A DNA stretch of 13,738 nt from an uncultured beta proteobacterium (GTDB taxonomy: Bacteria > Pseudomonadota > Gammaproteobacteria > Burkholderiales > Burkholderiaceae_C). The notes under the pieces are model-generated. The model ran no database searches and was not told the origin of the DNA. It was given only the letters and a program-made list of their open reading frames with translations. The stretch lies in assembly GCA_903870955.1 (NCBI GenBank), contig CAIQEX010000284.1, positions 1-13,738 of the forward strand. Direction: 5' to 3'. Shown in pieces: positions 1 to 8,316 of this stretch (position 1 is the first letter of the stretch; each line of letters begins with the position of its first letter). The position numbers and the translations under genes were made by a program.

Positions 1-1
1 C

Positions 2-439
2 GAGCTACGGGAACTGGATTCCCAAGCTAAGGTCGTGATGATCACCGGAGAAAGGGGTGAAGATTGCTTGTTGCTGGCCCATGACATCGGTGCTAACGCA
101 TTTTTAAGCAAACATGCCACGGCCTCCGAGATCGCCAAAGCCATTGACGCTGTGGCCAGTGGTTTCAACCATTTCCCTGCGCGGCTGCGCGATGTCCTTG
201 GCAAGCGCATGGCAGCCCCCCAATTGACCGAGCGTGAAAAGCAACTACTTCCGTTGATCGCTTTAGGGATGACCGCTAAGAAGGCGGCCAAAGAACTCAC
301 CACGTTGGATCCAAGTAGTCCCATTTCCAACCGCACCATAGAGATTCACAAGGGCAACATCAAAAGAAAATTTGGATTGACTTCGCCTAGCGCGTTGATT
401 GCATTTGCGATGGAGCAAGGCAAGAAAATCCGCAGATGA
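2..439 (+). CDS. LuxR/NarL-family response regulator, 3' part only
   Basis: The gene is cut by the left window edge. The reading frame is open from base 2, giving 145 visible residues. Residues 1 to about 60 look like the C-terminal half of a receiver domain: a beta strand ending in the conserved Thr15 (VVMIT), then the Ala-Phe-Leu-Ser-Lys motif with the conserved Lys37. The phosphoacceptor Asp would lie upstream of the window. Residues 75 to 140 form a LuxR-type helix-turn-helix (LTEREKQLL at the start, NRTIEIHKGNIKRKFG in the recognition part), so this is a DNA-binding transcription regulator controlled by phosphorylation. About seven extra residues (TLDPSSP, 101 to 107) sit between the two helices of the HTH, which is unusual. 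Its kinase is not visible; the hybrid kinase at 3947 is one candidate, by proximity only. Confidence 0.88.
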   Translation, partial: ELRELDSQAKVVMITGERGEDCLLLAHDIGANAFLSKHATASEIAKAIDAVASGFNHFPARLRDVLGKRMAAPQLTEREKQLLPLIALGMTAKKAAKELTTLDPSSPISNRTIEIHKGNIKRKFGLTSPSALIAFAMEQGKKIRR

Positions 440-672
440 CCCCCCCGCATCCTTGGCGCACCCATAGTTATTTGCTTGACCCACATCAGCGACATGCGAA
501 GTGGCTAAATTGCGGTTGCGAAGTAGGTGTAATTACGCAGCCAGTGGGCGTAAATTGACACTCGATTTTCAGTTCGCAAAGTACGAAACTATTCCCACTG
601 TATGGAAGATCGGGCTAATCGGGCAGATATAAATACAGCACCATCACTTAAGGCGTGTAGGGAGAAACAACG
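440..672. promoter_or_regulatory. Intergenic region upstream of the S41 peptidase with repeated boxes
   Basis: This 233-base stretch contains no credible gene. It holds TGCGAAGT at 495-502 and again at 517-524, a 22-base spacing or about two helical turns. The inverted form TTCGCAA lies at 573-579, matching TTGCGAA at 516-522. A second inverted pair is CAGTGGG (542-548) with CCCACTG (594-600), which could enclose the 573 box in a stem-loop. A perfect TTGACA (555-560) might be a -35 element, but no good -10 lies 16 to 18 bases downstream. The region most likely carries the peptidase promoter and one or more protein-binding sites; the binding protein is unknown. Confidence 0.4.
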
Positions 673-2154
673 ATGATGACGCATTTTCCGTTGCGGGGTT
701 TCTGTAGCCCCAGGGTACGAATCCTGTGGCTTGTGGGTTTGATTATTTCAATGCTGGTCGCTGGATGTGGCGGTGGAGGCGGTGGGGGTAGTGTGGCAAC
801 ACCCAACGCAGGAAATAGTTTTGCACCGTCCCAGAACCTGGCTAACCTGTGTGTCAACCCGCGCACGAACACGACCGAGCGGCAGGGTACAGTCGCCAAT
901 GAAAAGGCCTATCTGCGCTCCTTCATCGATGAGACCTATCTGTGGTACCGGGACGTCCCGACCAATCTGGTGGAGGCAAACTACCCGACGGCGCCGGCCT
1001 ACTTTGATGTTTTGAAAACCAATGCGATCACCGCATCGGGTGCGCCACTGGACCAGTTCCATTGGTCGCAGACCACCGCCTCGTGGCAAGCGCAGCAGGC
1101 TGGGCAGGCTTCAGACTACGGCATCGATTGGGCGGCTCTGGCGAGCAGGCCGCCTCGCAACTGGCTGGTGACCGTGGTGGCGCCCAATTCACCTGCAGCG
1201 TTGGCAGGTGTCAAGCGTGGCGACAAGCTCACTTCTATCGATGGGGTGGATTTTGTGAATGACAACACGCAAGCCAACGTTGATATTTTGAACGCAGCTT
1301 TATTCCCCACCAATTCAGCGGTGCATTCCTTTGGTTTTAACAACGCTCCTGCTTTGGCCATGAGCCCGGCCTTGTACCAGGTGATTACGGTTCAAAACGT
1401 AAAGACCATTCCTACGGCGACCGGAACTGTGGGCTACTTTACTTTTGACAGCCAGATCGCCCAGTCAGAACAGGAACTGATTGACGCCGTAAACCAGCTC
1501 AAGGCCGCGCAGATCAACGATCTGGTGATTGATTTGCGATACAACGGAGGTGGCCTGCTGTATATCGCCAGTGAGTTGGCGTACATGATTGCGGGTCCCA
1601 ACGCGACCGGTGGCAAGTTCTTTGAACAGCTTCAATTCAATGACAAGCAAAGCGCCTACAACGTGTCGTATCCCTTTGCCTTTCATGGCAATATGCCAGC
1701 CGCCGCCCTGCCGCATCTGGACCTGCGCCACGTCACTTTGCTGGTGACGCACAGTACCGCTTCAGCCAGCGAATCGGTGATCAACAGCCTGCGAGGAATC
1801 GATATATCGGTGGATCTGATGGGGACCAACACGCGCGGCAAGCCTTATGGTTTTTATCCCCAGGACAACTGCGGCTACACCTATTTTGCAATTCAGTTTA
1901 AAGGCGTGAACAACAAGGGCTTTGGCGACTATGCGGACGGTTTCGCACCGACCTGTGTGGTCGCGGACGACTACAGCCATGCGCGCGGAGACAGCGCTGA
2001 AGGCCTGCTTCGGACTGCCTTGAGTTATCGCCTGACTGGCGTCTGTCCAGTCAATCCGAGCGCACAGGTATTGCAGGCCAGCAGCCCCGGAGGCATTGGC
2101 GTGACGCCACCCACGCGGTCGGAATTGCGGCTGCTAAACAAACCACCAAGGTGA
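673..2154 (+). CDS. S41-family (C-terminal processing-like) serine peptidase, lipoprotein with PDZ domain
   Basis: A 493-residue protein. The N-terminus is a lipoprotein signal peptide: basic residues, a hydrophobic stretch (17 to 29), and the lipobox Val-Ala-Gly-Cys ending at Cys32. A run of seven glycines follows, probably a flexible tether. A PDZ-like region covers roughly 147 to 245 (APNSPAALAGVKRGDKLTSIDG). The S41 protease core follows, with the strand VIDLRYNGGG (285-294), the catalytic serine motif TASASE (Ser364) and the general-base Lys390 in TRGKPYG. Such enzymes cleave unfolded or C-terminally tagged proteins in the envelope; the substrate here is unknown. Four cysteines of the mature part (60, 400, 428, 458) could form disulfides, which fits a periplasmic location. 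The start is the first of two adjacent ATGs, preceded by AGGGAG about 8 bases upstream. The gene stands alone and converges with the CYTH-CHAD gene 43 bases away. Confidence 0.85.
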   Translation: MMTHFPLRGFCSPRVRILWLVGLIISMLVAGCGGGGGGGSVATPNAGNSFAPSQNLANLCVNPRTNTTERQGTVANEKAYLRSFIDETYLWYRDVPTNLVEANYPTAPAYFDVLKTNAITASGAPLDQFHWSQTTASWQAQQAGQASDYGIDWAALASRPPRNWLVTVVAPNSPAALAGVKRGDKLTSIDGVDFVNDNTQANVDILNAALFPTNSAVHSFGFNNAPALAMSPALYQVITVQNVKTIPTATGTVGYFTFDSQIAQSEQELIDAVNQLKAAQINDLVIDLRYNGGGLLYIASELAYMIAGPNATGGKFFEQLQFNDKQSAYNVSYPFAFHGNMPAAALPHLDLRHVTLLVTHSTASASESVINSLRGIDISVDLMGTNTRGKPYGFYPQDNCGYTYFAIQFKGVNNKGFGDYADGFAPTCVVADDYSHARGDSAEGLLRTALSYRLTGVCPVNPSAQVLQASSPGGIGVTPPTRSELRLLNKPPR

Positions 2155-2197
2155 CCCGGGATAGGGTTTTTCTGGACGGTTTGTCGCGTTCACCGGT

Positions 2198-3700
2198 TCA
2201 AGAAAATTCTTCGGTACCGACTTGGTTTGCCTTGGCATCCATATGGGCCGCGAAGGCAGCGCCCCGGAGAAATTGCACCACGCCGTCGGGGGCATGCAGT
2301 TTTCTGGCAATTGCGATGGCTTGCAGCCGGTCCCGCTCCATGCCAATCCGGGTTTGCGTGGAGACGGACATCTGGTGCCAACGCTCGGCACGCTTTGGCG
2401 GTAGCAGGGGACGCAGGCTTTCTACGCTGTAGCGCAATCGCTTGTGAAGGATGCGCAAATCATGCTGCGAGGCAGGATCCTTGGAGTGCGCCGGAATGGC
2501 CTGCACCTGCTCCACCAAGTGTTCAATCCGCTTGCGCACCCAGTCACTGACGGTTTGCTTTTTGTTCTTGTTTTGTTGCTTGGGTCGGTGCACCGTTCCC
2601 GTTTCAATCCAGCGGGTGATTTGTAGCAGCGTGCGCCCAACTGAGGGTTCATCGAGGGTTTGTCGCAGTGCTGCGCGAACCTGCAGCCGCTCATGGTCCA
2701 AGGCCTCTTCCATCGCATGCCACGTTTGCACGTGCTGGGGATCGCCCATTTGGTAGGCGTCAGCATAGGTGGGAAACACCTCACTCGCGGCCACATCGAG
2801 GTCGCGCATATTCGTCATATGCGCAAGCAAAGGCTTGAGTTGCACCATCGACGGAAAGCTTGACTCTGAGGCCTGTTGCTTGAACAGATTGAGTGCGCTT
2901 TTGAAACGCCGCCAACCCACCCGCGCCTGGTGCAGCACTTCGGGCGCATCACTGGTGCGCAGGGTGTAGAGGTTGGCCGTGAACTGGAGAAAAGCGTCGC
3001 GCAGCACGGACTGCACGACCGCACTGAAGTCCATGCTGTGCGTCAATGCCGATGGTTTGGCACGCAGCGGTGCATCCAGCGTACCGGCTGACAGGCGATA
3101 GGCCCGCTCGGCCTTGCTCATGTGCAGTGGCAACAGGCTGAGGTGCAGACCGATTTGAAAGGCCACATCGAAAACAGCCTCTGGCGCACCTTCCAGCAAT
3201 TCGATTTCCAGTTCACCCAGCGGCGTGCTGTGTCCATCCATGAGAACACTGCCGCGATCCAATGCAATTTCCATGGATGCGTCCTGCAATTTGACGACCC
3301 AGCTCAAGCGCTCAAAATCGGTGGTGAATACGGGTGCGAGCGCCCGCATCAGTGAGCCGTCCGGGTCGAGCTCTCTCCAGGGCGTCTCGACCAACATGGC
3401 GCTGTCGAGTGCGTTGACCTTGACCGGCGCTTCCCATTCGCCGCGGCGACTCAAGGCCGAGTCCGAGGTGCCTCCGATTTTGAGTGTTTGTACCCAGCGC
3501 AGTTTTCCCAGGTTATCGATTTGGCGCACCCGCAAGACCACGCCCAAGCGTTTCAGGGTGTGGTCCGGGGTGTCGTAGTAGACGTTGTGCAACTGCTGGC
3601 GCTGGGGGCGGCGTCGCCCAATGAGTGCACAGCGAGCGAGTTTTTTCTCCAGCAAGTGCGTTTCATTCAGGGATAAAGCTAGTTTGAGTTCCAGTTCCAT
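2198..3700 (-). CDS. CYTH-CHAD domain protein (probable inorganic triphosphatase / polyphosphate-associated)
   Basis: A 500-residue two-domain protein. Residues 1 to about 205 form a CYTH domain, opening with the diagnostic Glu-x-Glu-x-Lys (MELELK, Glu2, Glu4, Lys6) and containing a basic strand (VVLRVRQ) and paired acidic residues (GELEIELLEG) that bind metal-triphosphate in the tunnel fold. Residues about 222 to 480 form a CHAD domain with its signature elements: HQARVGWRRFKSAL (His257), MRDLDV (298-303) and HDLRILHKRLRY (His413, His419). Family members hydrolyse inorganic triphosphate, and CHAD domains are associated with polyphosphate binding; the exact substrate here is inferred. A Lys/Gln/Asn-rich linker lies near residues 373 to 382. 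I chose the ATG at 3698-3700 because family members begin with this motif and GGAAA lies upstream. An in-frame ATG at 3740-3742 would add 14 residues and has no clear ribosome site. Confidence 0.85.
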   Translation of the reverse strand: MELELKLALSLNETHLLEKKLARCALIGRRRPQRQQLHNVYYDTPDHTLKRLGVVLRVRQIDNLGKLRWVQTLKIGGTSDSALSRRGEWEAPVKVNALDSAMLVETPWRELDPDGSLMRALAPVFTTDFERLSWVVKLQDASMEIALDRGSVLMDGHSTPLGELEIELLEGAPEAVFDVAFQIGLHLSLLPLHMSKAERAYRLSAGTLDAPLRAKPSALTHSMDFSAVVQSVLRDAFLQFTANLYTLRTSDAPEVLHQARVGWRRFKSALNLFKQQASESSFPSMVQLKPLLAHMTNMRDLDVAASEVFPTYADAYQMGDPQHVQTWHAMEEALDHERLQVRAALRQTLDEPSVGRTLLQITRWIETGTVHRPKQQNKNKKQTVSDWVRKRIEHLVEQVQAIPAHSKDPASQHDLRILHKRLRYSVESLRPLLPPKRAERWHQMSVSTQTRIGMERDRLQAIAIARKLHAPDGVVQFLRGAAFAAHMDAKANQVGTEEFS

Positions 3701-3946
3701 GACTGTGGTTTCCAAGTCGGTTTGCAGCGGCGGAGCATCCAAGTCTGGAGGGTCACGCGCAGAGTTTGTTCTGTTTGAACCGACAGTGCACTTTTTTTAT
3801 GACATTTTGGTTACACCCCGTCATTTGGCCACGCACTGTGCTGGCCGAATCCATGCGCATCAGGGTTTAAAGATTGACCAATATCAATTCAATTTATGTT
3901 GGATTCGTTGAATAATTAGGTACTGAATAGTTTTCAATTCACGGAA
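3701..3946. promoter_or_regulatory. AT-rich intergenic region between divergent CYTH-CHAD and hybrid kinase genes
   Basis: About 246 bases without a convincing gene; the part from 3840 onward is clearly more AT-rich than its surroundings. It must hold the promoters of both flanking genes. For the kinase, TTGACC (3874-3879) resembles a -35 element, with TATGTT (3895-3900) as a poor -10 at a short 15-base spacing, and AATAAT (3911-3916) is an alternative -10. The 7-base word TCAATTC occurs at 3884-3890 and 3934-3940, exactly 50 bases apart. The assignments are tentative. Confidence 0.35.
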
Positions 3947-3951
3947 TTGAA
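3933..3951. repeat. Perfect 8-bp inverted repeat overlapping the hybrid kinase start
   Basis: The arms TTCAATTC (3933-3940) and GAATTGAA (3944-3951) are perfectly complementary around a 3-base centre (ACG). The right arm contains the proposed TTG start codon (3947-3949). It could be an operator for a dimeric repressor or an mRNA hairpin that hides the start. It could also indicate that translation really begins further downstream. Confidence 0.6.
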
Positions 3952-6900
3952 GCGCAGGGAGCAACGTAAGTCATTGATTCGAAAATCAAGACACGTGAAC
4001 GAAAATATTGCGAATGTTTCAACGGCTCGGCCTTCAACATTGCTGAGCCGTAGCACAGCCATTGCGCTGCTTTTTCTGGTGGCAATCTGGAGCGTTGCCT
4101 ACTACGAACTGAAGCGCAGCGAGGCCAACCTCATCGAGCAGGCGGAAATAAGAACGGAGCAGGAAGCCCGTGCCTTGGCCGAATACGCAAGGTCAAATTT
4201 CAAACGCATTGATGAACTTTTGCTTGATTTGCGCGCCCAAAGGGGCGATGACTGGAGGTCTTTCGGCGAGCTCATCAAGAAGCGTCAAGAAGCCATCGCA
4301 GACATTGCGTTTCAGGTCGCGACCATGGATCGTGACGGGTTTCTTGCCTTTACCAATTTGGCACTCCCGGCCGAAAAGACCGATCTGCATGAACGAGAGC
4401 ACTTTAAAGTGCATGCACAAAACCCGGGCGTTGATCGACTCTTTATCAGTAAGCCCGTTAAAGGAAAAGTGTCGGGTAAGTGGAGTATCCAGTTCACGCG
4501 TCCCATGTTCAAGGCGGATAAATTCGATGGCGTGCTGGTCGTCTCGGTCGCGCCCTCACAATTTTCAGACTTGGCGAAATCTCTGGGTGTCAAAGAAGCC
4601 GGAACAGCAGCCATGGTGCGCGATACGGGTGAGGTGATGTCGCGTTATCCAAATGGGGAAACTTTTCTTGGATCCTTGATCAAAGGCACACCCTACTTGA
4701 GTCAAGACGCTCCGGTGTCGGGCACGTTTCGGCGGATATCCAATACCGACGGCATTGAGCGAATATTTGGTTACTACCGTATGGCGGACTACGGCGTGAA
4801 CTTTTCAATCGGCGAGTCTTTGGACGTGGCGCTACAACCCTACAAAGCCCACCGGAATGCCGTGCTGACCATCGCCATCCTGATCAGTGCATTGACCTGC
4901 ATTCTGTTTCTTCAATTGATGCATTCGATATCCGTAACGCACGCGTTAGCGCAGGGGCTTGCGGAGGAGTCCAAGCTGGCGAAGCAGGCGAATGCCGCCA
5001 AGAGTCAGTTCCTGGCCAACATGAGTCACGAGATACGCACGCCCATGAACGCCATTCTGGGCATGCTGAGTTTGCTGGGAAGCACCGAATTGACTGCACG
5101 CCAACGCGATTACGCCAGCAAGGCCGATGGCGCTGCGCAAAGTTTGCTGGGACTTCTGAATGACATCCTGGATGTCAGCAAAGTCGACGCCGGAAAGATG
5201 ACGTTGGAGAGTTTGCCTTTCCGGTTGGACACCTTGATGCGAAATCTCTCTGTCGTGCTGTCCTCCAATATCAAGTCCAAGAATATTGAGGTCCTCTTTG
5301 ATATTGACCCAGAGTTGCCTGACGTGTTGGTTGGCGATGCCATGCGACTGCAGCAGGTACTTATCAACCTCGGAGGGAACGCCATCAAATTTACTGAAAA
5401 CGGCCAGGTGGTGGTCGGATTGAAAAAGATGCCTTCGAAGGCCGGGTCAACGGGCATCGCCTTCTCGGTTCGCGATTCGGGGATCGGCATCGCGCCGGAG
5501 CATCAGGCGCGCATCTTTGATAGCTTCTCCCAAGCTGAAGCGTCCACAACCCGGCGCTATGGTGGATCAGGATTGGGCTTAAGCATCAGCAAAGGCCTGG
5601 TTGACGTCATGGGCGGTAATCTGCGCCTTGAAAGCACGCCGGGTTCGGGCAGCACATTCGGCTTCGAGGTCGAGTTCCCCAACGTTACGGAAATCCCTGC
5701 AGAACTCCAACTCCCGATCCGGTCGTATCCCTCCCATCAACGCGTGCTGATTGTTGACGACAACGCCATCGCGAACGCGTTGCTACTAAAGATGGTTCGC
5801 TCCATGGGCTGGGAGGGCGAGTGGACTGCCGGTGGACGCGAAGCCTTGGCAAAGGTGCAGATGGAACTCCGTTCGAGCAATGGTCAGTTCCCCTATTCCG
5901 TCGTACTTATGGACTGGCAGATGCAAGAAATGGATGGATGGGAGACCAGTCGGCAGATGCGCAAGATTGCAGGGCAATGTTCTGGTGCTCCCCCGGTTAT
6001 TGTCATGTTGAGTGACAACGGACGGCAGGATTTGTCATTTAGAACGGAGGAGGAGCAGGCGCTTGTCAATGGTTTCCTGGTCAAGCCGGTGACCGCTTCG
6101 ATGATTTTTGATGCGGTCATGGATGCCAGTTCAGAGAACCCCAGTATTCGCCGGATGTCGGCTGGACGCGCCAGCAAGCGGCAATTGGCCAACATGCGGA
6201 TTCTGGTGGTCGAAGACAACCTGATCAATCAGCAAGTTGCTGATGAGTTGCTAAGCGCGGAAGGCGCGATCGTCTCGTTGGCGGCGAACGGGCATCTGGG
6301 TGTCGATGCCGTGCGCATGGCTGTGCCGCAATTTGACGCCGTGCTCATGGACATGCAAATGCCAGAGATGGATGGCTATGCGGCGACGGGCGTTATTCGC
6401 AAAGAATTGGGTTTGCATGCGTTGCCGATCATTGCCATGACCGCCAATGCGTTGCCAGGTGACCGGGAAGCGTGCATTGCCGCAGGCATGAATGAACATA
6501 TTGGCAAACCGTTTGACATCACCGTGTTGGTTTCCCTGCTGATCCGCGTGACCGGATTTCAAGTTTCCCTGGCTGATCAAAGCGTTGAAGAATTCCCGCA
6601 TGGCAAATCATTCTCGCCATCCTTGCGGGCTTTGGAGGGATTGGACCTGGAAGGTGCTTTGGCCAGAATGGCGGGCATTCACGCACTCTATGCACGGACC
6701 GCGCGAGACTTCCTGAATATCCTTGCATCCACCTACAGCGATCTGAAAACGCAACTCGAAGGCGATGACCAGCAGCTGGCAATCAGGACGCTGCATACGC
6801 TCAAAGGCAATGCCGGAACTTTGGGTGTCACGGCCTTGGCAATGGAAGCAAAACGGCTTGAGCAACTGTGCCGCTCTGAGCACGGATGCGAAAAGTGCCT

Positions 6901-7240
6901 TCAGGAATTAAATCATCTGCGGGACTGCATTGGTCAGGCGCAATCTCTATTGAAGGTGGCCATTGAAGCACTTGCGTTGGGCCCGGAAAAGCAGATTGAA
7001 CCAGCAGGCTCAATACCCCAACCGGCCGATACAGATGCGCTTTCGCGGGCACTTGAAGCGCTGGAGTCGTTGCTGCAGCATTCGGACATGGATGCGTTGG
7101 AAGTCTTTGCAGCCAGTCGTTCGCAATGGGTAGGGCTGCCCGATGAACTCTACAAAAGGCTTGACGATGCCTTGCAGGCGTTGGACTTCGAAGCCGCGCA
7201 CCAAACGTGTCTTGAGGCCCAGAAAGCGCTCAGGGCCTAG
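3947..7240 (+). CDS. Hybrid sensor histidine kinase: Cache-like sensor, HisKA, HATPase, two receivers, HPt
   Basis: A 1097-residue membrane phosphorelay protein. Transmembrane segments lie near residues 37-54 and 306-328 and flank a periplasmic sensor resembling double-Cache domains (DRDGFLAFTN; LFISKPVKGKVSGKW). The HisKA domain carries His361 (NMSHEIRTPMN). The HATPase domain has Asn478, the G1 box DSGIGI (510-515) and the G2 box GGSGLGL (539-545). Receiver 1 (about 598-725) has Asp656 and Lys713; receiver 2 (about 750-868) has Asp802, Thr832 and Lys854. The HPt domain has His950 (LHTLKGNAG). The likely phosphate route is His361, Asp, His950 and then a separate regulator, which is not identified. 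The 5' end has no ATG, so the start must be TTG or GTG. I used TTG 3947; TTG 3974 (preceded by AGGGAG) and GTG 3995 are in frame and keep both membrane segments. The C-terminus past the HPt (about 1000-1097) is a helical extension of unknown role. The gene converges with lipA, 27 bases away. Confidence 0.9.
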   Translation: MKRREQRKSLIRKSRHVNENIANVSTARPSTLLSRSTAIALLFLVAIWSVAYYELKRSEANLIEQAEIRTEQEARALAEYARSNFKRIDELLLDLRAQRGDDWRSFGELIKKRQEAIADIAFQVATMDRDGFLAFTNLALPAEKTDLHEREHFKVHAQNPGVDRLFISKPVKGKVSGKWSIQFTRPMFKADKFDGVLVVSVAPSQFSDLAKSLGVKEAGTAAMVRDTGEVMSRYPNGETFLGSLIKGTPYLSQDAPVSGTFRRISNTDGIERIFGYYRMADYGVNFSIGESLDVALQPYKAHRNAVLTIAILISALTCILFLQLMHSISVTHALAQGLAEESKLAKQANAAKSQFLANMSHEIRTPMNAILGMLSLLGSTELTARQRDYASKADGAAQSLLGLLNDILDVSKVDAGKMTLESLPFRLDTLMRNLSVVLSSNIKSKNIEVLFDIDPELPDVLVGDAMRLQQVLINLGGNAIKFTENGQVVVGLKKMPSKAGSTGIAFSVRDSGIGIAPEHQARIFDSFSQAEASTTRRYGGSGLGLSISKGLVDVMGGNLRLESTPGSGSTFGFEVEFPNVTEIPAELQLPIRSYPSHQRVLIVDDNAIANALLLKMVRSMGWEGEWTAGGREALAKVQMELRSSNGQFPYSVVLMDWQMQEMDGWETSRQMRKIAGQCSGAPPVIVMLSDNGRQDLSFRTEEEQALVNGFLVKPVTASMIFDAVMDASSENPSIRRMSAGRASKRQLANMRILVVEDNLINQQVADELLSAEGAIVSLAANGHLGVDAVRMAVPQFDAVLMDMQMPEMDGYAATGVIRKELGLHALPIIAMTANALPGDREACIAAGMNEHIGKPFDITVLVSLLIRVTGFQVSLADQSVEEFPHGKSFSPSLRALEGLDLEGALARMAGIHALYARTARDFLNILASTYSDLKTQLEGDDQQLAIRTLHTLKGNAGTLGVTALAMEAKRLEQLCRSEHGCEKCLQELNHLRDCIGQAQSLLKVAIEALALGPEKQIEPAGSIPQPADTDALSRALEALESLLQHSDMDALEVFAASRSQWVGLPDELYKRLDDALQALDFEAAHQTCLEAQKALRA

Positions 7241-7267
7241 CGCTGCCTGACCCACTTGCTGCTTTTT

Positions 7268-8293
7268 TTACTTGCTGGCTGCTGAATGGGCCTGCTGATC
7301 GGCGTGGTAGCTGCTGCGCACCATGGCCCCAACGGCGGCGTGCTTGAAACCCATCTTGTAGGCTTCCGCCTCAAACATCTTGAAGACGTCGGGGTGCACA
7401 TAGCGGCGTACCGGCAGGTGGCTGGTGGAAGGTGCCAGATACTGCCCAATGGTCAGCATCTCGACGTTGTGCGCACGCATGTCGCGCATGACTTCCAGAA
7501 TCTCTTCGTCGGTCTCGCCGAGTCCAACCATCAGGCCACTCTTGGTCGTGACGTCCGGAAATAGCGCCTTGAATTTTTTGAGCAGATTGAGGGAGAACTG
7601 GTAGTCCGAGCCGGGGCGTGCTTCCTTGTACAAACGCGGAATGGTTTCCAGGTTGTGGTTCATCACATCTGGTGGCGCGGCCTTCAAAATCTCCAGGGCC
7701 CGGTCATCACGGCCACGGAAGTCAGGCACCAGCACCTCGATCTGGGTCTTGGGCGAGAGCGCACGCGTTTTGCTGATGCACTCCACAAAGTGCCCGGCAC
7801 CGCCGTCGCGCAGGTCGTCACGGTCGACGCTGGTAATCACCACATAGCTCAGTTTGAGTTGGGCAATCGTCTTGGCCAGGTTTTCGGGTTCATTCACATC
7901 CAGCGGGTCGGGGCGGCCGTGACCGACATCGCAAAACGGGCAACGGCGCGTGCACTTGTCGCCCATGATCATGAAGGTGGCCGTGCCTTTGCCAAAGCAT
8001 TCGCCAATGTTCGGGCAACTGGCTTCCTCACACACGGTCACCAGTTTGTTGCTGCGCAAAACGTCCTTGATCTCGTAAAAGCGGGTCGAAGGGGAACCCG
8101 CCTTGACGCGGATCCACTCCGGCTTCTTCAGCACCTCACCGGCTTGCACCTTGATTGGAATGCGCGACAGCTTGGCCGCTGCTTTTTGCTTGGCCGACGG
8201 GTTGTACTGTTCGGCGGTTTGTGCTTCCCGAACGGTCTCATTCCGGTTGGCTTCGCTTGCGCTTGGGGTGCTGGTTTCTTCGCTGTGGCTCAT
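7268..8293 (-). CDS. lipA: Lipoyl synthase
   Basis: A 341-residue radical SAM enzyme that inserts two sulfur atoms into octanoyl groups bound to lipoyl domains (E2 subunits of 2-oxoacid dehydrogenases, glycine cleavage H protein), the last step of lipoate synthesis. The auxiliary iron-sulfur cluster cysteines are Cys88, Cys93 and Cys99 ([12 protein letters not shown]). The radical SAM cysteines are Cys114, Cys118 and Cys121 (CTRRCPFC). The C-terminal RSSYH motif (326-330), whose serine ligates the auxiliary cluster in the family, is present. The first 30 or so residues are polar and poorly conserved. The ATG start has no visible Shine-Dalgarno sequence and lies 23 bases after the lipB stop, so translation may depend on reading through from lipB. 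It is the last gene of the DUF493-lipB-lipA operon. Confidence 0.97.
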   Translation of the reverse strand: MSHSEETSTPSASEANRNETVREAQTAEQYNPSAKQKAAAKLSRIPIKVQAGEVLKKPEWIRVKAGSPSTRFYEIKDVLRSNKLVTVCEEASCPNIGECFGKGTATFMIMGDKCTRRCPFCDVGHGRPDPLDVNEPENLAKTIAQLKLSYVVITSVDRDDLRDGGAGHFVECISKTRALSPKTQIEVLVPDFRGRDDRALEILKAAPPDVMNHNLETIPRLYKEARPGSDYQFSLNLLKKFKALFPDVTTKSGLMVGLGETDEEILEVMRDMRAHNVEMLTIGQYLAPSTSHLPVRRYVHPDVFKMFEAEAYKMGFKHAAVGAMVRSSYHADQQAHSAASK

Positions 8294-8316
8294 GGTGTGT
8301 GGGCAGTGTGGGCGCG

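Noticed and set aside
2154..2171. Possible terminator after the S41 peptidase (ACCC, GGGT, run of T)
   Set aside because: The stem is only 4 bp and the run only 5 T, too weak to claim as a factor-independent terminator.
7225..7269. Possible terminator after the hybrid kinase (AGCGCT repeated around CAGGGCCT, T run at 7263-7269)
   Set aside because: The 6-bp inverted repeat spans the stop codon and is separated from the T run by 18 bases, so it does not have terminator geometry.
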